Below are positions 54,683-64,000 of a stretch of DNA of 64,000 nt, in pieces. The notes below the pieces were generated by a model that ran no database searches, was not told the origin of the DNA, and worked only from the letters and a program-made list of their open reading frames with translations. The translations under genes were made by a program, and so were the position numbers. How positions within the stretch are numbered: the first letter of the stretch is position 1; each line of letters opens with the position of its first letter. Location: contig CM051456.1 in NCBI GenBank assembly GCA_028274465.1, positions 125,876,880-125,940,879 on the forward strand, written 5' to 3'. Source of the DNA: Plantago ovata. Lineage: Eukaryota; Streptophyta; Magnoliopsida; Lamiales; Plantaginaceae.

Positions 54683-54881
54683 CTCCCTCTCCATTGTAGG
54701 AAAAAAACAAAATATACCGATAAAATTTAATGAAATATATATTATAAAAATATAATTCATGTTATTACAGGTATAATTTTGTTAAAAATCTATCTGGAAT
54801 AATTTAAAAATATTTTTTAATCAAACCAACTTAATAAGTACTCAAACACACATCATTAATAAGATAGATGAACTGATGAAG
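54683..54881. mobile_element. Stowaway-like MITE
   Basis: 199 bp between TA dinucleotides, left end CTCCCTCTCCATTGTAGG, right end reverse-complemented CTTCATCAGTTCATCTAT. Only partial end symmetry, so tentative. Confidence 0.5.
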
Positions 54882-54919
54882 TATGTGTTTAATCATTTTC
54901 GTGGATTGCAATTAATTAA

Positions 54920-55285
54920 GTGAGCGTTTGCAAATGCTTTTAGAATGTACTTTTGGACTACTTTTGCTAGAAGTTAAAAAAAGTTGATTTTAATCAAAAG
55001 TGGTGGGTATTTGATATTTTAGTCTAAAATCAGTTTAAAATCACAGAAGTAGAAGCTATAGTGTTTGGTAATTCAATTAAAGCACTTATTTTTTGTTCAA
55101 AAAAAATATATTGTGAACTGCTAAAAGTAGGTAGAAGCATCAATTTACATACTTCTCAGCTTCTGACGGTTATCAGCTTTTTTCAGGAGAAGTTGCAGCA
55201 GAAGTTGTAAAATCAAACATTAAAAAACTACTTTTACTATTCCAAAAGCACAAAATTGATTTTTTAAGCATTTGCAAACACTCAC
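54920..55285. mobile_element. Tourist-like (PIF/Harbinger) MITE
   Basis: 366 bp with terminal inverted repeats GTGAGCGTTTGCAAATGCTT and AAGCATTTGCAAACACTCAC (one mismatch in 20) and TAA on both sides (54917-54919, 55286-55288). Non-coding interior. Confidence 0.85.
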
Positions 55286-55288
55286 TAA

Positions 55289-55700
55289 TCTCTTCTCAGT
55301 AGTCACCTTTTCTTCTTCTTCTCTCTTTGAATACAATGACAATTTATTCAAGGAAATTACCCCAATCTATTATATTCCAATATATAAGCATTGTATATTA
55401 ATTAATTACATTTAAATTATGTGGACATAGTTGATACATAGCATAAGAAGAAGATAGGGCAAGAGAAATATTCGATGATACGTACAACGTACAACACCAA
55501 GGTGCAACCTTAACATTAAGGTCAATCAAAATGCCCTTTGGTATTGTTTCTGGGCCATTCTGGCTCCAATTCCCTTCAAAATAGTGTGGTAACTCAACTA
55601 CAAAAAAGGTACATTTTGGCCGAACAAAGAACCCATTCCCTGTCCCAAAACGACTTAGAAGAATCTCTACCATTCACACGAACACAAGTTTGAAATTGGT
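55289..55700. other. Intergenic DNA with unidentified open frame
   Basis: A minus-strand open frame of 91 codons (55398-55673, containing GTGNGFFVRPKCTFFVVELP) runs into the repeat block. It has no family signature I know; it may be part of the same unit that was triplicated. Confidence 0.3.
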
Positions 55701-56157
55701 AGTTTCCTGAACTGGGAAGTGCGGAATTTGATTTTTTTTCTCGAAATTAGTACTTTAAGTTCACTGCAGAAATTGAATCCTATGGGCGGGTATATCCTTG
55801 GCCCCTGGCCCTGCTTACTATACATGTAGGTCGCACAGATGTAGAACAAATTAGTTTCCTGAACTGGGAAGCGCGGACTTTGATTTTTTTTTCTCGAAAT
55901 TAGTACTTTAAGTTCACTGCAGAAATTGAATCCTATGGGCGGGTAATCCTTGGCCCCTGGCCCCTGCTCACTATACATGTAGGTCGCACAGATGTAGAAC
56001 AAATTAGTTTCCTGAACTGGGAAGCGCGGACTTTGATTTTTTTTTCTCGAAATTAGTACTTTAAGTTCACTGCAGAAATTGAATCCTATGGGCGGGTAAT
56101 CCTTGGCCCCTGGCCCCTGCTCACTATACATGTAGGTCGCACAGATGTAGAACAAAT
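55701..56157. repeat. Three tandem copies of a ~152-153 bp unit
   Basis: Copies start at 55701, 55853 and 56006 with AGTTTCCTGAACTGGGAAG and end with GATGTAGAACAAAT. The second and third are nearly identical. Because the period is close to a multiple of three, one minus-strand frame stays open through all copies, giving a peptide repeated about every 51 residues. I do not recognise that peptide. Confidence 0.95.
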
Positions 56158-56355
56158 GATCAGTTCATTTTCTTTTCTTTGTTTTCCTAATTTCCAATTT
56201 TCATTTAAGTGTTACAGGTTTGATATGTACCTAATGCTCCCTCCTTTCAATTTATTTTCACTGATGTATTCAATTTTTCTTTTATATAAATGTCGTTTTG
56301 AGCTTTTAGTTATTTGAAAAATATATGTCGTTTAGGTTATGGGTTCAATTCTCGC

Positions 56356-56968
56356 CAGGGGCTAGGGTTGTAACCGAGTCGAGGTTTTTTCGAGCTGCTC
56401 GAGCTCGGCTCGAAAAAAGCTCGGCTCGAAATTCGATTATTTAAGCTCGAGTTCAAGTTCGAGCAAAAACTCTAGCTCGTTTAGTTTATCGAGTCGAGCT
56501 CGAATATTGAAAAGTTCGGCTCGAAAGCTCGACGAGCAGCTCGAAAATAATATATTATTTATTTTATATATTTTATTTATTACATATATATATATTTATT
56601 ATATATATATATTATTTATTTTTTATATTTTATTTATTCGAGCCGAACTCGAATAAGAAAAATATGTGTCGAGCTCGAACTCGAGTCCAAGAGCTAAAGC
56701 TCGATCGAACTCGAGCTCGAGCTCGAGCCGAGTGTGAAAATTCGAGTTCGAGCCGAGCCGAGCCAAAACTCGACTCGGCTCGGCTCGATTACAGCCCTAC
56801 CAGGGGCAGGGGCAGAACCAGAAATTATTGTTAGGGGGCGAACATCATTTTTTGAAAGTTCGGGGGGCGAAAAGTTGAAAAATCGTAAAAAAAATCCCTT
56901 TAAAACTTTTGAAAAATCGTATATTCCTTCTAAAAAAATTTTTCGCCGGCCCCCTGGTTCCGCCCCTG
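56356..56968. mobile_element. CAGGGGC-type non-autonomous hAT element, copy B, split by a MITE
   Basis: Starts CAGGGGC at 56356 and ends GGTTCCGCCCCTG at 56968, with a perfect 8-bp target duplication ATTCTCGC at 56348-56355 and 56969-56976. The interior matches copy A at 53641. After seven bases it is interrupted by the MITE at 56363-56799. Confidence 0.85.
56363..56799. mobile_element. hAT MITE with CTCGAGC-rich arms
   Basis: 437 bp. Ends TAGGGTTGTAACCGAGTCGAG and CTCGGCTCGATTACAGCCCTA are inverted repeats. Perfect 8-bp target duplication CCAGGGGC at 56355-56362 and 56800-56807. Arms are made of CTCGAG/GCTCGA repeats around an AT-rich centre, so it is strongly self-complementary. Confidence 0.9.
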
Positions 56969-57308
56969 ATTCTCGCCAAGTGCGCAATTATTTCTAATTT
57001 ATTACTAGCTTTGTAATGGTTGCTTTGTACTACTTGTGAAATTGTAATGGTTCGATCTATACTAGAATGATGTATAAGTTGACGATGTATGACTCATGTA
57101 ATATTTAGATTCTCAAAAAATAAAATTTTCATCAGAACTAATGAATGTTGTTAAATTTCATGTCATTAATTTGGAGGTATTTTATCAGTTTGAATACTAT
57201 AATTAATTTGAATTATTATGATTTTTTTAGAAAATTAATTATTTAAATGAAGTGTATTAAAATGTGTGAAAAGTTTAAAATGAGATATTAACAAAAAAAC
57301 GGAGGGAC

Positions 57309-58620
57309 ATATAATGAGATTTTTTTTCTCACTTGTATCCGTTTAATCCAGTCGATCGCTGTCGAGTCCTTGTTTAGGGGCCGACTCTCCCAACAACGTT
57401 TTTTACACCTATAAGGTTTAAACTCGGGATCTTGCATAATTGCATAACTGAACTAAAGTTTCATGAGTTAAAACTTAAAAAGGAATGTTTAGTGTGGAAT
57501 AAAAGGTATTTGTGTTGGGTCGTGATCAAGATACATGACACAATTAATGATAAACATCGATCAATTTATCTTTTTATGTGATGACGAAGGAACGATTCGA
57601 GATTCGCATAATCCAACTGGTGACGAAAAGCTCAAGGCATGCACCTTTAGATTACACTGTTGTGATTCTCCACCAAAATCTCAAGTGAAGTACTATTTTG
57701 TCCTAACAAAATACTTTTCGTTTCCACTAATATAATTTTTTATTAGCAGCTATCATTATACACTGTACAATACTCATAGCAGCTATCATTCCGCTAATGT
57801 AATTTTTTATTTAGGATGAAATAATGTTGAGTTGGCCCGGTAGATTTCTACTATGTAATTGGCGTTGTAGGCTCGGAACAATGCAAAATGTAATTTGCGT
57901 TGTAGGCTCGGAACAATGCAAAGAAAAGTTTGACAAGTGAAAATTAAAAGACCCAAGTCCTGCCCTTGTGGGGAATTCGGACGATGCGATTACTACAAGT
58001 AACTGCTCTTCAGGTGATATATAAATATTGGTCGCCTTTGTCCTTTCTCTGTCATTATTCGTGCGCATGTCATGAAAATTCCAGTACGTTGGATTATCAA
58101 TAAAGATCTATTTTACACATATAAATGCATTATTCTTAGCTTGAAAGTTGCAATATTTGTTATCCATTAATCCCTAGTTCTGTAAGTGTATTTAAGTGTA
58201 TGTCGATCGTGAGATTTTGAGTTTGAACTGTGAACGTTATTTTAACTGAATGAAAAGGAAGATAAAGGGAATAAAGACGAAGATCTCTACAAATCATCAA
58301 GGATCTATTTTATACCAAATCAAGATCGATCCGTAAAAGACTTTCTTTTCCAGATTAGTAATTGATAAAATCCGGTTAATTCCTATCTCTCCCAAATAAA
58401 ATAAGGCTACCCTGTTATAGGACTTATTATAGGTGTATTTTCAGATCATTCCAATATTCTAAAGAAAAAAAATACTATATACCATAATAGTATTCCAACT
58501 CTTTTTAGGAGTTGGAATTCTATCACATATACCTTCGACATATTGAACATTTTATGAAATTTGTAACTTTATATTTTATGAATATTCAAATGATCCTCAA
58601 AATCTGAACCGATAAAATTT
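57309..58620. other. Intergenic DNA with small duplications
   Basis: A 29-base duplication with GCGTTGTAGGCTCGGAACAA lies near 57860-57915, and GCAGCTATCATT repeats near 57748-57790. No gene is recognised. Confidence 0.5.
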
Positions 58621-58639
58621 CAACTCTCCAATGTGTTTT

Positions 58640-59110
58640 GTTAATGTAAAATTATGTCCAATCCTTGAAGTACGGATTTGGACGTTCCAAAGGGCGCTCT
58701 ATATTTAGGGTCGAGGCGACCAAGTGCTCGATATGGACCGTCTCTTAGCATTTTGGTCCTCCCCAAATGATTCACTAAGGAAAATAGAGCAAGCCCAAGA
58801 GGAACAAAGCCTTGCATATTGGTCCAAGCCCATCAAATGCTAAAAGGCCTTTTACACACATGTGGTTTCATCCTAGCCGGACACTTGGAACGATCTTGGA
58901 GAAGACTACTTGAGTATGAGAGCTATAAATAGCCTCCTCACTCCATCATTTGAAGGTAATGAATTTACAATCAATCTATACTCAATAATCCACTATCTAC
59001 CTTATTTACTAGAGAGACTAGCAATCCTCTACACGTAAAGTCGTTCCACCGGTTTGATATAAGACAAACCGGGTAGTCGTTACTAACCTCCCCCCCCCCC
59101 CCCTCTCCAA
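58640..59110 (+). mobile_element. LTR-like fossil fragment
   Basis: A TATA box (CTATAAATAGC near 58921) in a layout typical of a Ty3/gypsy-type LTR promoter and R region, followed by sequence rich in short pyrimidine stretches and ending at a C14 run (59090-59103). No coding parts adjoin. Called on general appearance only; solo or partial, age unknown. Confidence 0.3.
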
Positions 59111-59309
59111 GTTGTATTTCAGGTCCAAGAACGTTTAGGTCTCAACAGCTAGTCTTAGAAACTAGGTCTCAGAAGCTAGTCTCAGAAGCTCATGGAAGGA
59201 ACTTGAAGTACAAGGGACGCTCACGGATTAGCACGAGTTAGAAAGAACTGATATTTTACCCATCAACATGTTTAATGAAACCTTTTTAGCCGTTTAAAAA
59301 AAAAAGAAT
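59111..59309 (+). mobile_element. LINE/SINE-like retroposed tail
   Basis: Ends TTTTTAGCCGTTT followed by ten A, the same tail type as at 45.5, 46.5 and 62.8 kb. The 5' limit is unclear. Repeats of AAGCTAGTCTCAGA lie near 59150-59190. Confidence 0.45.
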
Positions 59310-61368
59310 TCTCAACTATACCCCCGTCCCCATCCCCGCACTCGTTGTCGATTTTAATCTCTGTTGGAAGGCCAATCAATCGAGCGGAAATTCAATATGG
59401 AGTGAAGTTTGTCTTCGAGAAAATTCGAAACTAAGTGTGCGTGAGCGAGATATCTTTACCATCATAATAGCAATTTAACTCTAACGTTACTAGAGGATTG
59501 CTTCCATGAATAATAACCATAAATCTCCATAAATCTTGTGTGACTCTAACGTAACATATCATGCACTTGGAGAATTTCTTTTGAGCTAGGTGGATCGGGG
59601 ACGGCAGTTGAAAGTTTACAAAGTGGTTCGAGTCAACACTACTTGATCGAGAAACAAGTTAAGGACATAAAAGTAAAACTTTAAAACATACATAAATTAA
59701 TCATAGACAAATTAATATATATATTACGTTGAGAATAAAATAAAATTCTGCACCAATTGCATGCCTAGTGACATTTAGTTGATAGAAAAAAAGAATATTG
59801 GTTGTTTTATGAGAAGAGGAAAAAGGAAGGGGTCCCAAATGAATATATCCAAAGTTCCTTATTCTCCTCCATGTCACTGGAGATGCCTCTCGAATGCTGA
59901 TATATGCAATAGTACTAGAAAGTTTTTGTTTTGTATTTTGGACCACTAAATTCACAAAACATTTACAAATTTCATATAATAGTACGTGTGCATGGTCGCA
60001 TATGTGGTGAGATTTTCGCCCATTCATTCCCCTTTACGAAGTTTCCAACACGCAATTTAAGCGGGGTAACCGGCATGGAACCGGCCCTTTAATTACACAG
60101 TTTACACTAAATATACTGTGTTTTATTGTTGATTTGATAAGTTTGATCAATGGTTGAATTTTAATTTATGGTCCTGGTAAATTTTAAGGCCGTTTGCCAA
60201 TTTCTTGATGTTGTATTGACGTTGTAATTAGATTTTTTGTTTTTTTTTTGAATAATTAGACATTTGCATATTGAACTGAACTGCATGTATAATTTTTATT
60301 CAAACTTTTGAATTGTTCCACCGTATATTTTGGACAAATTAACTACTCGATATATAACTTAGAAATTGTTATTTTTTGTCTGAACAAAGCTGGACTGAAT
60401 TCAATAGAATTGAACTGAACTGATTTGAATAAACCTGAACTTAACTGAACTGAATTTATTTGTAGTATAAAATACAACTATGCAAATTTGAACAAAATTT
60501 AACTGAACTGAATGAATCTGAACATAATTGAACTGAACTGAAATAATGAGTTTTCATACGAAGAGAACAGAGTCTTACCAGTTTGAGTAAGTGGTATATC
60601 TATAATAGATGCATTGTTTGAGTCCTGGCATACATTTTTCCGCCAACTATTTTTGAGAATTTAACTGAAATTATTAGTGAATATAATGATGAAAAAAGTT
60701 GTGAGAAATCATAGCGGACCGAATATAAGAGAAAAGGGGAAAGACGAAGAGAAAAAAAAGCATGCGTTAAATTATTAAAATATGTAGCAGACATTCCCCC
60801 TAATATAATTAGATATGAAATCTACAATGGTATATTTTGTGATGAATAATTAACAAGTTGCCGTACCAAAGGACACGAGTCGGTTTTTTATATTTCCGTA
60901 TGCTGAGAATCAACATCGTAAAATTTTATGCTATGATCAATCAAGTGACATCCATCCATCACTTTCACTCTTCTAATCATAATCCATCCGTTTAATTAAT
61001 GGTGCCCTTAATTAATTAGTTAATTAATATTAATTCTAGTCCGCTAGTTAGATGGTTAATGAGAGTAAAACATTTGTTTAATTTAGTCGGTTTCAAATGA
61101 AGGTTTTCATTCTAGTAGAATTTATAATTATGTATTTTTGAGTCAGAAATTGTTGTATTTGTGAGAGTTAATTTGATTTACGTAATATTTGTAATATTTA
61201 TGAGTTCAATCTATTGTTAGGATCTGTAAAATTTACCTCATGTAGTGAACAGTAGCAGATGTTGATTTTCGAGAATGAAAAAAAAATTATTATATGAACA
61301 TTCTTCTTACTTAAATATAATGGTGAAGTACTACGTACACCATGTCTCACATAGTCACATTTGCATTC
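59310..61368. other. Intergenic DNA
   Basis: AT-rich. 60390-60545 holds an irregular repeat of AACTGAACTGAA-type units. No gene is seen; the right part is the promoter of the glutaredoxin below. Confidence 0.5.
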
Positions 61369-61376
61369 TATAAATA
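61369..61376 (+). promoter_or_regulatory. TATA box of the CCMS glutaredoxin
   Basis: TATAAATA 188 bp upstream of the start codon, followed by a C-rich leader start. Confidence 0.75.
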
Positions 61377-61556
61377 CCCCCACACCCCACACTATTCTCC
61401 TCAACCAACAACCATTGTGTACTACTAGTACTAGATCTCCTGCAAGCATAAAATTCCAAATTCTTCACAAAAAATCTTTCAATATATATTTTTCATTAAC
61501 CAAAGCTTCTCTCTAGCTGGCTCACACTTGATATTAACTTTAGTGCTTAAAAGATA

Positions 61557-61868
61557 ATGGATAGAGTGAACAAAATGGTAGGAGAAAAGCCATTGGTGAT
61601 CTTCAGCAAGACCAAATGCTGCATGAGCCACACCATCAAGTCTCTCTTCAACGACTTCGGTGTCAACCCGACGGTGTACGAGCTAGACGAGATCAATAGA
61701 AGCCGGGAAATCGAGCAGGCACTGTCGAGAGAACTAGGGTGCGAGCCGCCGGTTCCAGCTGTGTTTATTGGTGGCAAGTATGTAGGCGGAGCAAATGAGA
61801 TAATGGGACTTCATCTCCAGAGAGCATTGCAGCCTATGCTCATAAGGGCTGGTGCCATGTGGGTCTGA
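61557..61868 (+). CDS. CC-type glutaredoxin with CCMS active site
   Basis: 103 residues starting [18 protein letters not shown], with CCMS at residues 21-24, [14 protein letters not shown], and a C-terminus GAMWV. It shares with the CGIS gene the ISHTI/MSHTI stretch after the active site, the REIEQAL helix and the extra residue before LGC, so these two form a separate branch from the 26-39 kb array. CCMS fits Arabidopsis members such as GRXC11/GRXS6 (from memory). The C-terminal W-V in place of W-L may alter TGA-factor binding. Note PPVPAVF instead of PTVPAVF before the cis-Pro. Single exon, own promoter. Confidence 0.93.
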   Translation: MDRVNKMVGEKPLVIFSKTKCCMSHTIKSLFNDFGVNPTVYELDEINRSREIEQALSRELGCEPPVPAVFIGGKYVGGANEIMGLHLQRALQPMLIRAGAMWV

Positions 61869-62700
61869 TTATTTATATATTAATTAATCGCGTAATAATA
61901 ATATAAATTACAACAATAATAAGAAATAATAATGCACTTATTTTTCATGTGCTGATTATAATATAGGGAGATATACAGGGAAATATTGAGCGTGTGTGTG
62001 CTCCAATTTTGCTAATTAACCAACCATACTGCTTTCTTGGTTTCATGCTCATCCTTTGCTTCCCGGAATATTTAAATATAAAAATAAGTATTTATTTATA
62101 TGCATGCGTCCTATAAATGTTTTTTAATTCATTAATTTATCATGAGCCTACGAAAATTTGATATCTAAAATTAAAATGTTACCAAAAAAACAAAAAACAA
62201 AAATACAAAAAAAAAATAAAAAATGCACGCACTACCTATAGTGTCAGGTGATCAAACATCTAATTGTGACCAAACGTCTAAGTTCGTAGATTATTAGAAA
62301 ACCAATTAAATTAATTATGAACCAATTCAATTTTTTTTTTTTTCACAAAAAAAAAAAAAAAAAAACCAATTCAATTTTTTTTAATAAATAAGCATCACTT
62401 TAATTCTTTAAACCATTTCGCTCATGAATTATTGTATCGGCTAATTTTGTTACGCGAGGAGTATGTTTGGCGAATATGAAAATAAAAACGTTCTATATTA
62501 ATTGTTCTCTACCAAAATTTTATAATCTATACAAATGAAATCTTAGTCGGAGCTAGTTCGCTTTTTTTTCTTTCTTTTCTTTTCAAAATGGAAGGAATAA
62601 TTTTTTTACATATTCATGAAGAAAGTGTCATCGTCTTTTGATAAATATAATGATAATAATTATAATAGTGAGATCATATTATATTGAGTCCCACCAATTA
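61869..62700. other. 3' flank of the CCMS glutaredoxin
   Basis: AT-rich with several A and T runs (62205-62220, 62330-62364). No gene. Confidence 0.5.
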
Positions 62701-62842
62701 ACAAGTTGAGAATGCGGTGCAGGGTTCGATCCCTAGCGGTGGCGGAGTTATAAGGTTGGTTTAGGTGTGGAGAAAGTTTGTATAGCATTAGTGTACGAGT
62801 AGTTGTAATATTTGCCGTTTCAAAAAACAAGTTGAGAATGCG
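62701..62842 (+). mobile_element. 5'-truncated tRNA-derived SINE with 16-bp target duplication
   Basis: ACAAGTTGAGAATGCG at 62701-62716 and 62827-62842 flank a 110-bp insert. It contains a Pol III B box (GGTTCGATCCC, 62723-62733) and ends TTGCCGTTTC plus six A. The A box and head are missing. The tail matches the LINE tails elsewhere in the window. Confidence 0.85.
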
Positions 62843-63160
62843 ATGCATGTACATCAACCGCATGCTTGCTTGCCGCATAAATTTTCACGGAACCATGCCA
62901 TATGAATACGTTCAGGAATTTGCAATTCGTTTTTTATGATCGAAAAAATATTATTTATATATTTATTTTTAAAAAAACCATTAAATACACAAAAAATTAA
63001 AATAAAACTGAAAAAAAAAATTGCAAAAGTTATTCAAAATTATTGAGGTCATCCAGATAATGTTTTTTCTTAATTTAAATTGAACTAAACGGAAGACATG
63101 ATTTTCTTATGGATGAATCAATAAGGGCCTAAGACGAATAATAAGATTTTCAGAAAGAAG

Positions 63161-63600
63161 AATTACAAATTAGTGTTAGTTTGCAAAACTTTACGTCAAA
63201 TGAATGTGACCTAAAATGTACTACTACAATTTAGTGAAAAAAAGTTTACTACAAAGTAATAATTTTGTTAATTTTAGTAAACTCATCTTCAAACATAACC
63301 CAAAAAATTATCCACTTACTACTTCAGACACTTATCATTGATAGAATCAATATTACATACTCACAAAAGCAAGCATCGCATCACATATTTTCGCTCACTC
63401 TTTTTTCTTCCATCTCACATTAATCTCCAACGAGCAACATCCCCAAACGGCCAAACACAGGCATGAACAATCTTCTAAGCATCTTACTAACAAGCATCAT
63501 TCTTTACAACAACAACCTAGGCATCACAATATAAGCAAGCACCATCCCAAAATACAAGCACCGAGTTGATTTCTAAATCTTCAAATTGTACTAGAGAGTC
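63161..63600. mobile_element. Relative of the 44.1-kb element
   Basis: Starts AATTACAAATTAGTGTTAG, like 44115, and contains CAAGCATC/AAGCACC repeats at 63480-63570 like 44380-44560. The right end was not found. Confidence 0.45.
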
Positions 63601-64000
63601 GCGTCTTCCACTGTAATAAAGGTGTCCTCTCTCCCACTGCAATAAAAAAAGACTGTGAATAATTGTTTCATTGGAATACGTCTTTTAGGATGTCCGTTAC
63701 CAAAACTATCTAATTGTCATTGCCTTATATTCTTATCGTCGTGGTTTTATATCATACATATTATATTAATATACTTGTTTATTGAACTTTAAAAAAATGA
63801 GATGGCCAAGTTAGTATTCCACACATATGCATCGAAACCTCTTTGAATTAATAAATTATTAATTTATCGATTAAATAATGTATTGCTAAATCAAATCTCT
63901 CGGTCCCGACATTATTAACTTATAGAGGGTTACTTTATGTGTTGCACTTGGAAGTGGATTGCCGAGGGATAATCAAATTAGCGAAGAGTCTATTGTATAT
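63601..64000. other. AT-rich DNA at the window end
   Basis: No gene or clear repeat. Confidence 0.5.

Larger units (their letters stand above)
56234..57308. mobile_element. Possible outer MITE-like element holding the nested hATs
   Basis: The left side has GCTCCCTCCTTTCAATTT at 56236 and the right side, reverse-complemented, GTCCCTCCGTTTTTTTG ending near 57308. These resemble diverged Stowaway-type ends around a core that was later split by the hAT insertion. Boundaries are not exact. Confidence 0.35.

Noticed and set aside
56694-56997. Overlapping open frames on both strands
   Set aside because: They lie wholly in the nested hAT elements and reflect CTCGAGC repeats lacking stops.
62723-62733. 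Possible tRNA gene (B box GGTTCGATCCC)
   Set aside because: No A box or cloverleaf; target duplications and a poly(A) tail show it is a truncated SINE. No tRNA or rRNA gene was found in the window.

Overview
The window is nuclear DNA from a flowering plant. Genes carry AT-rich GT-AG introns, intergenic DNA is full of short non-autonomous DNA transposons, LINE/SINE tails and AT microsatellites, and the gene families are plant-specific (PLS-DYW pentatricopeptide protein, CC-type glutaredoxins, G-type lectin receptor kinase, family-1 glycosyltransferase). The UGT94-like glycosyltransferase and general protein style suggest an asterid eudicot, perhaps Lamiales; that placement is an inference from remembered sequences, not a search.

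Layout. 0-25 kb is gene-dense: a single-exon UGT (-), a short mitochondrial PPR-like protein in 11 exons (-), a secreted class-3 lipase in 10 exons (-), an ISWI chromatin remodeller of the CHR11/CHR17 type in 25 exons (+), and a DYW-type PPR editing factor resembling OTP82 (-), convergent with ISWI. A degenerate ~80-bp minisatellite rich in ACGTGTC lies upstream of ISWI.

26-40 kb is a tandem array of five CC-type glutaredoxin (GRX/ROXY) genes, all on the minus strand, with an intronless lectin receptor kinase on the plus strand between the first and second. Promoter and 3' flanks are duplicated with the genes. At 35.0-35.6 kb a sixth unit survives only as its 3' flank joined to its promoter, so a GRX coding region seems to have been lost. 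Two more divergent GRX genes lie on the plus strand at 47.4 kb (active site CGIS, unusual) and 61.6 kb (CCMS).

40-64 kb is otherwise repeat-rich: a Ty3/gypsy Gag fossil, a long-inverted-repeat element, a ~320-350 bp satellite split by two DNA transposons (one itself holding a LINE-like insertion), nested hAT-type elements with intact 8-bp target duplications, a 20-bp retroposition scar, a truncated SINE, and a 153-bp triplicated repeat.

Two multi-exon genes (PPR-like and ISWI) each have one splice junction off by exactly one base. In both an extra G beside a short G run would restore the frame, so a consensus indel in the assembly is the simplest explanation. The genes are a normal plant neighbourhood rather than a pathway; the only real functional cluster is the glutaredoxin array.
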